Origin: JBFEYJ01 sp041546305
GTDB taxonomy: Bacteria > Pseudomonadota > Gammaproteobacteria > Thiohalomonadales > Thiohalomonadaceae
Length of the DNA: 6,026 nt
Reading direction: 5' to 3'
Assembly: GCA_041546305.1 (NCBI GenBank)
Contig: JBFEWO010000160.1
Coordinates: 1-6,026, forward strand
Part shown: positions 1-5,122 of the stretch, piece after piece
Position numbering within the stretch: the first letter of the stretch is position 1
Layout of the letters: the number at the start of each line of letters is the position of its first letter
The notes under the pieces: generated by a model
What the model saw: only the letters and a program-made list of their open reading frames with translations
What the model was told of the DNA's origin: nothing
Databases searched by the model: none
Position numbers and translations under genes: made by a program

Positions 1-341
1 ATCACAAAATCCTTAGTGGAAGGATTCGCCTCAAAATCTGCTCTGCTTACGCCAAAGCAATAGCATAACAAACCATTCTCGGCTTGTTCTTTTGCTCCGA
101 TATGAGTACGCAACTGTGTCTTGTAAATAATGGAGTCATCATTACCGAAATAAGCAACATCACATGTCGGATCATCACAGAAATAGTAATGACTAGCAGT
201 TCTTTCCCATCGCCATGGTTCTTTAAGGTGATGAAAAATGGTGCGTACCGAAACTTCCATGCATTCCTTCGAGTTAACAGGACAAATGTGCGTAGTTGGT
301 TTTCTGCTTTTGCAGCTTGATGATGAACAGCAGGAAGTCAT
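1..341 (-). CDS. CopZ-type iron-sulfur/zinc metallochaperone, partial (C-terminus beyond the left edge)
   Basis: Reading the minus strand from ATG at 339-341 gives 113 uninterrupted codons to the left edge. The protein starts MTSCCSSSSCKSRKP. It then has a CPVNSKEC motif (C20, C27), a HHLKEPWRW stretch (residues 37-45), YYFCDDPTCDVAYF (52-65, C55 and C60) and LLCYCFGVSRADFE (91-104, C93 and C95). This cysteine order and the spacer wording match my memory of the CopZ N-terminal zinc and [2Fe-2S]-binding family, often annotated as an iron-sulfur cluster-binding metallochaperone. Members act in the cytoplasm, passing or sensing metal, and often sit in copper or mercury resistance loci. The start is supported by GAGG seven bases upstream of ATG. 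Only a few residues are probably missing if it is a stand-alone protein, but a C-terminal HMA domain cannot be excluded. Family assignment is fairly sure; the metal is inferred. Confidence 0.85.
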   Translation of the reverse strand, partial: MTSCCSSSSCKSRKPTTHICPVNSKECMEVSVRTIFHHLKEPWRWERTASHYYFCDDPTCDVAYFGNDDSIIYKTQLRTHIGAKEQAENGLLCYCFGVSRADFEANPSTKDFV

Positions 342-586
342 AAGTTATCCTCATATGCACTAGCATAGGAACACGATTACATTGTAGATAAGAATGAAGA
401 ATGGCTTTTACAGAATGCGCGATGTATAGCTGCCATCGTAGCCTGCTTGATTGATGTCCTCTACTAGCCGACATCAGCAGAAGTCATTCCACCCTCCACA
501 CAGACACTCGCCGGTGACTCCTCAGCGACCGTAGCGGACTTTAGGTATTAGCCTGGAAATCTTCCGCAGATCACCCAAGAGCAGAC
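342..586. other. Intergenic leader of the metallochaperone gene; no convincing gene
   Basis: No reading frame here has a believable protein sequence. The 66-residue minus-strand frame at 274-474 mostly overlaps the metallochaperone coding sequence in another frame and is low complexity. I see no clear -35/-10 pair or metal-regulator operator. The right end holds one copy of a diverged intergenic repeat (533-567, listed separately) next to an attC-like site at 587-655. Confidence 0.5.
533..567 (+). repeat. Diverged intergenic repeat, left copy
   Basis: This 35-nt stretch runs from AGCGGA to TCCGC and aligns by eye, with one small gap, to 2326-2359 in the same orientation. Shared words are AGCGGA, TTT, AGG, TATT and TCCGC, and both copies are preceded by GACCGT. 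The AGCGGA and TCCGC ends are inverted with respect to each other, so each copy can fold. Similar GTCCGC/GCGGAC-bounded words are familiar from gammaproteobacterial intergenic DNA, but that is memory, not a search. Confidence 0.4.
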
Positions 587-655
587 ATTCAACGATTAGC
601 TCAGCCGACGAAAACCGCAAAGCGGTTTTTGGTCGGATGCAGCGCTGTGTTTTAT
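587..655 (-). other. attC-like recombination site with an altered R'' core
   Basis: Read on the minus strand, the site ends in GTTGAAT (587-593 on plus), a perfect GTTRRRY R' core. The opposite core reads ATAAAAC instead of the expected RYYYAAC, so it is degenerate. The length, 69 nt, equals that of the better attC at 1714-1782. Both sites start, in plus orientation, with AxxxAACG followed by TA and GCT. The interior is a strong imperfect hairpin: AAAACCGC/GCGGTTTT (611-618 and 622-629) around AAA, extended by CCGAC/GTCGG arms. It lies directly downstream of the porin gene stop, where a cassette attC should be. The inner hairpin with its T run could also act as a transcription terminator. Confidence 0.6.
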
Positions 656-660
656 TTTAG

Positions 661-1179
661 TTAGTAATGCGCACTATACCCCAAAGATATTAAGTTATTA
701 ACTATTTTGCTAGACGCACCTGGAAAACCAGTGAGAACAGGGAAACTGATATACTCTAGCTCAATAGATCCATTCCATATTTCAGCACCCCAGCTATAAC
801 CAACCGTAAAGCCATCCGTATCTCCAGAAATTGTATTTCCATATACTGTTCTCTCAAAGTTTACTTCCGAATATCCTAGCTTTACTTTAGAATATATTTT
901 TCCTTTGCTTTTAAGTGCCCCAAAAATAGCAACCGAATCAGAAGATAACGTATTTCTCGGCCGAAATTCATGTTCTTCAATAGTAAATATGTATTTTCCT
1001 TCTAATGAATACGCTTCATTGAACTCCCAAGCCAGCAATAATCCCGCGCTGCCTATATTTGCTTCTGCAGATGAAAGAACCCCATATTGAATTCCAACGT
1101 AAGAATCGTGAGCGCCACAAGAATATGAATACCCTAGCATTACCATAAAAACCATATTTAGATACTTCTTATTTCCCAT
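661..1179 (-). CDS. Small outer-membrane beta-barrel (porin-family) protein, cassette-borne
   Basis: The 172-residue product has an N-terminal signal peptide (MGNKKYLNMVFMVMLGYSYS, cleavage probably near residue 23). Alternating hydrophobic strands follow: YVGIQYG (27-33), GLLLAWEF (46-53), YSLEGKYIF (57-65), SKVKLGYSEV (97-106), GFTVGYSWGAEI (123-134) and SIELEYISF (138-146). It ends in an aromatic residue after LISLGYSAHY, as outer-membrane proteins recognised by the BAM complex usually do. The size and the SLEG/KLGY wording suggest the OMP_b-brl/OmpA-like eight-stranded barrel family; no pore or ligand specificity can be read. I start at ATG 1177-1179 because GGAG lies six bases upstream; the longer frame would need TTG at 1189-1191, overlapping that ribosome site. 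It sits between attC-like sites at 1323-1363 and 587-655. Outer-membrane localisation is inferred. Confidence 0.8.
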   Translation of the reverse strand: MGNKKYLNMVFMVMLGYSYSCGAHDSYVGIQYGVLSSAEANIGSAGLLLAWEFNEAYSLEGKYIFTIEEHEFRPRNTLSSDSVAIFGALKSKGKIYSKVKLGYSEVNFERTVYGNTISGDTDGFTVGYSWGAEIWNGSIELEYISFPVLTGFPGASSKIVNNLISLGYSAHY

Positions 1180-1214
1180 AATACACTCCAAACAAAAATA
1201 AAAAACATTACGCC

Positions 1215-1245
1215 GGGAATTTAAGGGGGCAGGGGAATTTAAGGG
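1215..1245 (+). repeat. Short tandem repeat beside the inverted repeat
   Basis: The 13-mer GGGAATTTAAGGG occurs at 1215-1227 and again at 1233-1245, a period of 18 bases with a G-rich linker. The second copy runs straight into the left arm of the inverted repeat at 1241-1297, so the two may be parts of one repeat unit. Confidence 0.6.
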
Positions 1246-1297
1246 TCAGTACCCTTATCATTCATTGCGACATCATAAATAAGGGTACTGACCCCTT
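1241..1297. repeat. REP/MITE-like inverted repeat
   Basis: The left arm at 1241-1258 (AAGGGTCAGTACCCTTAT) is the reverse complement of the right arm at 1279-1297 except for one extra G. The arms are separated by 20 nt. Each arm is itself a small hairpin (AAGGGT/ACCCTT around a four-base loop), giving a two-level palindrome like REP or BIME units. Words of the type GGGGTCAGTACCC remind me of repeats linked to REP-associated tyrosine transposases, but no transposase is in the window. It lies between the attC-like site at 1323-1363 and the porin gene, so it probably forms part of that gene's untranslated leader. The right arm is followed on the plus strand by a T-rich run, so it could also stop plus-strand transcription. 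Confidence 0.75.
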
Positions 1298-1322
1298 ATC
1301 TTTTTCTTCTCATGATTTTTGA

Positions 1323-1363
1323 ATCTAACAGTTATATTAACGAGACCTCATGTCTCGTTATAC
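1323..1363 (-). other. Compact attC-like site (41 nt)
   Basis: On the minus strand the stretch runs from GTATAAC to GTTAGAT; the latter is a perfect GTTRRRY core. Between them TAACGAGAC and GTCTCGTTA form a perfect nine-base stem around a five-base loop (1339-1361). It follows the stop codon of the 111-residue gene by four bases, the expected place for a cassette attC. At 41 nt it is shorter than ordinary attC sites (roughly 57-141 nt), and its stem lacks the usual bulged bases, so it may be a reduced site or a terminator that happens to resemble one. It shares a layout with 2101-2141, including AACTGTTA at the same distance. Confidence 0.45.
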
Positions 1364-1367
1364 ATTT

Positions 1368-1703
1368 TTAGGTGTTGCTTGAGCATAGATCTGTCCATAT
1401 TGATTTGTAGTGCTCTAATTTCGATTTAGATAATTTGTCAGGCAAGCGACCAATTTCTGATACAGCTAACAAGCAAGCAGCAATATTGGAAACAGCCTCA
1501 TCTTTTGTGATGCTTGACTCAACAGGGATAAAGAAACCGAACGTTTTTTCTTTGCCATAATATTTGTACTCAGCTTCAGAGCTTCTGCTTGCATATACGG
1601 TGAAGCTATTTACTAGTTTTCGTACTTCAGATGGCAAGATTTGAAAAATATGCGTCACATCCTCACGATTAATGATGTCGCCTCGTTGTATGACAATCTT
1701 CAT
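1368..1703 (-). CDS. Hypothetical protein, integron-cassette gene (111 aa)
   Basis: I do not recognise this protein. It is soluble-looking, with no signal peptide or membrane segment. It starts MKIVIQRGDIINREDVTHIF and has a basic, aromatic middle (EAEYKYYGKEKTFGFFIP, residues 43-60), a hydrophobic helix (AVSNIAACLLAVSEIG, 70-85) and a charged C-terminus ending SSNT. Cysteines occur at 77 and 107 only. The ATG (1701-1703) begins 10 nt after the GTTAGGT core of the attC at 1714-1782. The gene stops four bases before the compact attC-like site at 1323-1363, so coding sequence fills almost the whole cassette, as is typical. Its composition is much lower in GC than hrpB. The short leader has only a poor Shine-Dalgarno match (AGG, 11 bases upstream), common among cassette genes. 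The reading frame is probably real; its function is unknown. Confidence 0.7.
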   Translation of the reverse strand: MKIVIQRGDIINREDVTHIFQILPSEVRKLVNSFTVYASRSSEAEYKYYGKEKTFGFFIPVESSITKDEAVSNIAACLLAVSEIGRLPDKLSKSKLEHYKSIWTDLCSSNT

Positions 1704-1713
1704 GTATCAAAAC

Positions 1714-1782
1714 ACCTAACGGCTAAGCTGTGGGGCGTAAGCCGCAACGCGGCGCAGCGTCCCAACGAGCGCATTGTTATGC
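1714..1782 (-). other. attC recombination site (strongest in the window)
   Basis: Read on the minus strand, the 69-nt site begins GCATAAC (R'', plus 1776-1782) and ends GTTAGGT (R', plus 1714-1720), which fits GTTRRRY exactly. The interior is a GC-rich imperfect palindrome: TGGGACG pairs with CGCCCCA apart from one mismatch, and GCGCCGCG-rich sequence forms the tip. Adjacent words such as TAACAATGCGC and CCGTTAGGT are typical of attC sites. It closes the cassette of the 84-residue membrane protein, and the start codon of the next gene follows R' after 10 nt. This site is the main support for the integron interpretation. Confidence 0.85.
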
Positions 1783-1813
1783 GACATGCATGGAGTAAAT
1801 GTCACTAAGATAC

Positions 1814-2068
1814 TCATTCAATTACGACCCCAACAACCATGACCACAATCAATAGGAAAGCGCTTCCAATAAAAATTGAATAAAGTGATTTCCCTAACTT
1901 ATTCAAAGATCTCCATGGTGGGATTGTTTCCTGTGGCAGTAATTTCCCTGCAGTTTTAGACCAAGTAATCCATTCTTTAGGAAGCAGGAACCATATTAGC
2001 GCCCATGACATTAGAGAAACACCAGATAACACGTATATCAATATCCATATGGTTGCTAAAGACTGCAA
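1814..2068 (-). CDS. Small two-helix membrane protein, cassette-borne (84 aa)
   Basis: The family is not recognised. The product has two hydrophobic segments, about residues 5-29 (ATIWILIYVLSGVSLMSWAL onward) and 63-83 (YSIFIGSAFLLIVVMVVGVV). Between them is a basic, proline-containing linker (KEWITWSKTAGKLLPQ and PPWRSLNKLGK). It should sit in the inner membrane with a cytoplasmic or periplasmic loop of about 33 residues. The frame starts with TTG at 2066-2068; AGGG nine bases upstream supports it. The first in-frame ATG (residue 20) would cut the first helix in half, so TTG is preferred. An in-frame stop lies a few codons upstream, so no longer form exists. The attC at 1714-1782 follows the stop by about 31 bases, making this its cassette gene. 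Confidence 0.65.
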   Translation of the reverse strand: MQSLATIWILIYVLSGVSLMSWALIWFLLPKEWITWSKTAGKLLPQETIPPWRSLNKLGKSLYSIFIGSAFLLIVVMVVGVVIE

Positions 2069-2100
2069 TACTATGGACCCTGTTATTCAATAATGATTAC

Positions 2101-2186
2101 GCATAACAGTTTCTATACGGACACCTTAGGTGTCCGTATATCAATGTAACGAGATCCTAATGTGTTGATATAACTGATTGTTTTAG
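2101..2186 (-). other. attC-like site with a 13-bp perfect hairpin
   Basis: On the minus strand the site ends in GTTATGC (plus 2101-2107), a common R' core. Just inside is a perfect 13-base stem, TATACGGACACCT and its complement (2114-2126 and 2128-2140), around a single T. A second layer of partial pairing between CAGTTTCTATA (2107-2117) and GATATAACTG (2168-2177) extends the structure outward. The other core would be CTAAAAC (plus GTTTTAG, 2180-2186), a poor R''. It lies upstream of the 84-residue gene, the right place for the attC of a preceding cassette or the array's proximal edge. The uninterrupted stem is unusual for attC, so a plain hairpin is the alternative. Confidence 0.5.
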
Positions 2187-2226
2187 ATGACATTACAAAG
2201 ATCCCTGTCTCATTATCAATATAAGC

Positions 2227-2244
2227 AAATCGGGACCCCGATTT
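2227..2244. repeat. Palindrome, 8-base arms
   Basis: AAATCGGG and CCCGATTT are perfect reverse complements separated by AC. It could be a regulator site or a small terminator hairpin. On the minus strand it lies about 170 bases past the hrpB stop. Confidence 0.6.
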
Positions 2245-2251
2245 ACTATCG

Positions 2252-2280
2252 ACCCAGTATAACCCTTATAGCTACTGGGT
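2252..2280. repeat. Inverted repeat, 8-base arms with 13-base loop
   Basis: ACCCAGTA (2252-2259) and TACTGGGT (2273-2280) are perfect reverse complements. The loop is AT-rich and no T run follows on the minus strand, so it is a weak candidate for an hrpB terminator. It starts only eight bases from the neighbouring palindrome. Confidence 0.55.
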
Positions 2281-2325
2281 AAATAGGTGGATGCCTGGAC
2301 AGGTTAGGACCGTTATGGGTCTGAA

Positions 2326-2359
2326 AGCGGAATTTGAGGCTATTGATCTTGATGTCCGC
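2326..2359 (+). repeat. Diverged intergenic repeat, right copy
   Basis: This 34-nt stretch runs from AGCGGA to TCCGC and is the partner of 533-567, in the same orientation and with similar internal words (TTT, AGG, TATT). GACCGT precedes both copies, though the spacer is longer here. The two copies lie just outside the two ends of the cassette array. Confidence 0.4.
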
Positions 2360-2417
2360 TACTGGCCGTTTCCTGACACCTAGTGCACTGTGATTGTGTT
2401 GCGGAGGCTACAACTGT

Positions 2418-4973
2418 TCAGGACCTGCGCTTCACCCTCGAGGTCGCCTCGGCACTCCACGGATCATCCGGCCAGGGGTGCTTGGGGTAACGCCCCTTGA
2501 GCTCCTTTTTCACCTCGGCATAGGTGTTGTTCCAGAAGCTCTTGAGATCCTGGGTGACCTGGATCGGCCGCTGCGCCGGCGACAAAAGATGAAGCATCAC
2601 CGCCACCTTGCCATCGGCCACGGTCGGGGTGTCGGCCAGTCCGAACAACTCCTGCAGTTTGACCGCCAGTACCGGCGGCGCCCCATCCGCTGTGTAGGTA
2701 ATTTTTTTGCGTGAGCCGCTCGGCACCTGAAGGTGGGTGGGGGCGGTCTGTTCCAGCCGTTGCTGTTTGTCCCAGTCGAGCGCATTTCTGAGAATCTCGG
2801 CCAGGTTCAGTTTCGCCAGATGCTCGCGTCGACTGATGCCATTGAGGTAAGGGGCAAGCCAATCCCCCAGATGATCCAAAAGGTGTTGTTCGGAGAGATC
2901 CGGCCACGACTCCCCCGGCAACCATTGGCGCAGGGAGAGGAGACGGGCCTGCAGCTGGCGCGCCTCCTCATTCCAGGGCAGGCATTCCAAGCCCATGGCA
3001 CGTATCCCCTCCAGCATGGCGGCCACAACGGTCTCCGGCGAGGGTTGTGGCAAGGGACGATGGTCCAGCACGAGGGCACCGAGTCGGCGCTCCTCGCGAA
3101 CGATCACCGATTCGCTCACCCGTTCCCATCCGACCACCGCCTGCCAGGCTATCCGCCCAGTCATCACCTCTTCCATCGATGACAGATTGAGTGGGGAGGC
3201 GAGAAAGATACGGCTCTCATCGCCACGACCGTCGAGGCTGGCGGCGACGATCAGATCCGCTGCACCAGCGCACTCGGTCAACAACTTCGCCCCGCGGCCA
3301 TTGCTGAGTCGGTAGCGCCCCACGCCTGCCTTGCGGCGTTGGGCAATGCGATCCGGGTAAGCCAGTGCCAGTAGCAGCCCGACCTCCTGCTCGTCGATCG
3401 AGGAGTCATCGGCCTGCAGTTTGAGCAGGTGACGCCACTGGCGCGAGGCCCGTTCCGCCGCGGCACAGGCCACCGGATCGGCTCCATAGGCACGGGCTCC
3501 CCGGTTGCCCTCGCGGCGATGGGCATGCAGGGCCTCGAGGCGCAGGCCAAAATCGCACCGTCTCTCTCCCCCGAGCTGGCGCAACGGGTCGCGTTCCGAT
3601 AACAGCGCGGCCACATCGCACGCCAGTGCCGCCGTTCCGCGAGAGCGGGCCTGCACCAGCATGTGGGCCAGGCGCGGGTGCAGCGGTAAAGCGGCCATCT
3701 CCTGGCCCAGGGGAGTGATGCGGCCGCTGTCGTCGAGCGCCTGCAGTTGCTGCAACAGATCGCGCGCCTGCGCCAGCGCCGCGGGTGGCGGCGGGTCGAG
3801 CCAGGTCAGTGTTGAGGCATCGCCGACACCCCAGTTGGCCAGCTCCAGTGCCAGCGGCATCAGATCCGCCTCCAGGATCTCCGGCGCGTTGTAGGGAACC
3901 AGTCCCCTTTGCGTCCCCTCGCCCCACAGGCGGTAACAGACACCCGATCCGAGGCGTCCGGCGCGGCCGGCGCGCTGCTCGGCGGAGGCGCGGGAGACAC
4001 GCACCGTTTCCAGCCGGGTGAGGCCGCTGCGGGGATCGAAACGGGGCACCCGCTGCCAGCCGCTGTCGATGACCGTGGTAACCCCCTCTATGGTGAGACT
4101 GGTTTCGGCAATCGGCGTGGCAAGGACCACTTTTCGCTGGCCGGCACTGCTCGGCAGTATCGCCTGTTGTTGCTGCTCGAACGGCAGATCGCCATAGAGG
4201 GGACAGAGCTCAAAGGACAGCGGTTCCCCTCGCTGGCACAGCCGAGCCTCGGTACAACGTATTTCTGCGGCACCCGGCAGAAAGACCAGGAGATCCCCCG
4301 CGGTCTCGCCCAGTGCGCGCTGCACGGCACTAGCCACCACCTCATCGAACGCGCCTTCCGGATCACGCGGCAGGTAGTGGGTATCGATCGGATAGCTACG
4401 CCCCTCACTCCGCACCACCGGAGCATTGAGCAGCGCGGCCACTCGGTCTCCATCGAGGGTGGCGGACATCACCAGCAGCTTGAGGTCTTCACGCAACCCC
4501 CGCTGCGCATCGAGACAGAGCGCTAGGGCCAGATCGCTGTGCAGGTTGCGCTCGTGGAATTCATCGAAGATCACTAGCCCGACGCCGGTGAGTTCAGGAT
4601 CCTGTTGCAGGCGCCGGGTCAGGATCCCCTCGGTCACCACTTCGATGCGGGTGTCGGCGGATACCCGATTATCAAAGCGCACCCGATAACCGACCTGCCG
4701 CCCTAACACCTCGCCCAGTTGCTGTGCCATAAAACCTGCCGCGCCCCGCGCGGCCAGGCGACGCGGCTCGAGCACGAGGATCGACTTACCCTCCAGCCAG
4801 GGTTGGTTCAGCAGCTCCAGCGGGACGCGCGTGGTTTTACCCGCACCGGGCGGAGCCTCAAGCACTACCGCTTGATAACTGCTCAGGGCGGCCAGCAGTT
4901 CAGGAAGGACAGCGTCGACAGGAAGCGATTTCATGGAGGGAGAGTTTACTGCAGCAGACCGCTCGATTGTCAT
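2418..4973 (-). CDS. hrpB: ATP-dependent helicase HrpB
   Basis: An 851-residue DEAH-box helicase, close to the family length (about 810-850). Helicase motifs appear in order: Walker A GAGKT (43-47), EPRRLAA (69-75), TEGILTR (114-120), DEFH (137-140), SAT (170-172), FLPG (231-234), LATPIAETSLTIEG (284-297) and QRAGRAGR (333-340). The helicase-associated region follows (about 365-490, with LPLHPRLAHML at 429-439), then the HrpB-specific C-terminal domain, including LLSPAQRPIQVTQDL (796-810), FWNNTYAEVKKELKGRYP (813-830) and HPWPDDP (832-838). It probably remodels RNA or ribonucleoprotein in the cytoplasm; the cellular role of HrpB is poorly defined and is usually not essential. Start choice: ATG at 4971-4973 has AAGGA four bases upstream. 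ATG at 4932-4934 begins MKSLPVDAVLPELL, which aligns with the E. coli start as I remember it, but lacks a ribosome site. The gene looks intact. Confidence 0.96.
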   Translation of the reverse strand: MTIERSAAVNSPSMKSLPVDAVLPELLAALSSYQAVVLEAPPGAGKTTRVPLELLNQPWLEGKSILVLEPRRLAARGAAGFMAQQLGEVLGRQVGYRVRFDNRVSADTRIEVVTEGILTRRLQQDPELTGVGLVIFDEFHERNLHSDLALALCLDAQRGLREDLKLLVMSATLDGDRVAALLNAPVVRSEGRSYPIDTHYLPRDPEGAFDEVVASAVQRALGETAGDLLVFLPGAAEIRCTEARLCQRGEPLSFELCPLYGDLPFEQQQQAILPSSAGQRKVVLATPIAETSLTIEGVTTVIDSGWQRVPRFDPRSGLTRLETVRVSRASAEQRAGRAGRLGSGVCYRLWGEGTQRGLVPYNAPEILEADLMPLALELANWGVGDASTLTWLDPPPPAALAQARDLLQQLQALDDSGRITPLGQEMAALPLHPRLAHMLVQARSRGTAALACDVAALLSERDPLRQLGGERRCDFGLRLEALHAHRREGNRGARAYGADPVACAAAERASRQWRHLLKLQADDSSIDEQEVGLLLALAYPDRIAQRRKAGVGRYRLSNGRGAKLLTECAGAADLIVAASLDGRGDESRIFLASPLNLSSMEEVMTGRIAWQAVVGWERVSESVIVREERRLGALVLDHRPLPQPSPETVVAAMLEGIRAMGLECLPWNEEARQLQARLLSLRQWLPGESWPDLSEQHLLDHLGDWLAPYLNGISRREHLAKLNLAEILRNALDWDKQQRLEQTAPTHLQVPSGSRKKITYTADGAPPVLAVKLQELFGLADTPTVADGKVAVMLHLLSPAQRPIQVTQDLKSFWNNTYAEVKKELKGRYPKHPWPDDPWSAEATSRVKRRS

Positions 4974-4977
4974 GCAA

Positions 4978-4982
4978 TCCTT
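4978..4982 (-). promoter_or_regulatory. Ribosome binding site deciding the hrpB start
   Basis: On the minus strand AAGGA stands four bases before the ATG at 4971-4973. The downstream candidate ATG at 4932-4934 is preceded by pyrimidine-rich CTCTCCCTCC and has no Shine-Dalgarno sequence. This favours the 851-residue form, with a 13-residue extension relative to the E. coli-like start. Confidence 0.5.
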
Positions 4983-5089
4983 GCTGCTTTTTTGCAGATC
5001 AGCCGGTCACCAGCTCACTCATGGTAACCGAAGCCAGCTGAGGACAACAGCGGAGCCTGGATTAGGAAAGTGGGAAGCCCGGAATGAAC

Positions 5090-5114
5090 AAGGCCGGGAA
5101 ACAGTCCCGGCCTT
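5090..5114 (-). terminator. Hairpin terminator after the exported-protein gene
   Basis: AAGGCCGGG and CCCGGCCTT form a perfect nine-base GC-rich stem around a seven-base loop. It begins eight bases after the stop of the gene at 5123-5821. The tract that follows on the minus strand is only moderately T-rich (GTTCATT), so efficiency is uncertain, but placement and stem strength fit an intrinsic terminator. It separates this transcription unit from hrpB. Confidence 0.75.
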
Positions 5115-5122
5115 GGTGTTGG

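Larger units (their letters stand above)
587..2186 (-). mobile_element. Integron gene-cassette array without integrase (CALIN-like), three cassettes
   Basis: Three minus-strand genes alternate with four attC-like sites, all with the R' core toward the left, so each gene is followed by its own attC as in integron cassettes. Inferred cassette boundaries (at the GTT of each R' core) are about 593, 1329, 1720 and 2107, giving cassettes of roughly 736, 391 and 387 bp. The genes are AT-rich compared with hrpB, of unknown or unusual function, and start very close to the preceding core site. An integrase would be expected to the right of 2186, but only about 230 nt of non-coding DNA separates the array from the end of hrpB, and no intI-like frame is visible. 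One attC is strong and the others weaker, so the array call rests on their combined order and spacing. Confidence 0.65.
2187..2417. other. Intergenic region between the cassette array and hrpB
   Basis: No supported gene. A plus-strand open stretch (2225-2383) of about 52 codons ends in YWPFPDT, but it crosses two palindromes and a repeat copy, so I do not call it. The region contains palindromes at 2227-2244 and 2252-2280 and the repeat copy at 2326-2359. It is where an integrase gene or attI site would be expected, and neither is visible. Confidence 0.55.

Noticed and set aside
63..69. GCATAAC resembling another attC core
   Set aside because: It lies within the metallochaperone coding sequence (codons for Leu-Leu-Cys), and no partner core or hairpin is found at a suitable distance.
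84..474. Plus-strand 78-residue frame (84-320) and minus-strand 66-residue frame (274-474)
   Set aside because: Both overlap the metallochaperone coding sequence or its leader in other frames. Their proteins show no recognisable pattern, whereas the metallochaperone frame has ordered cysteine motifs.
2225..2383. Plus-strand open stretch of about 52 codons ending in YWPFPDT
   Set aside because: It spans two palindromes and a repeat copy, has no ribosome site before its ATG at 2291 and no recognised homology. The open frame is probably accidental.
2394..4973. Many long plus- and minus-strand frames inside hrpB
   Set aside because: They are shadows caused by the high GC of hrpB. Their proteins are Arg/Ala/Gly/Pro-rich and lack family patterns, while the HrpB frame carries every helicase motif.
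4984..4997. CTGC-T6-GCAG small palindrome before hrpB
   Set aside because: A four-base stem around a T run is too weak to call a terminator or operator.
4999..5022. Seven-codon minus-strand mini-frame MSELVTG upstream of hrpB
   Set aside because: It has no Shine-Dalgarno sequence, and such short frames arise by chance. There is no sign that it controls hrpB.
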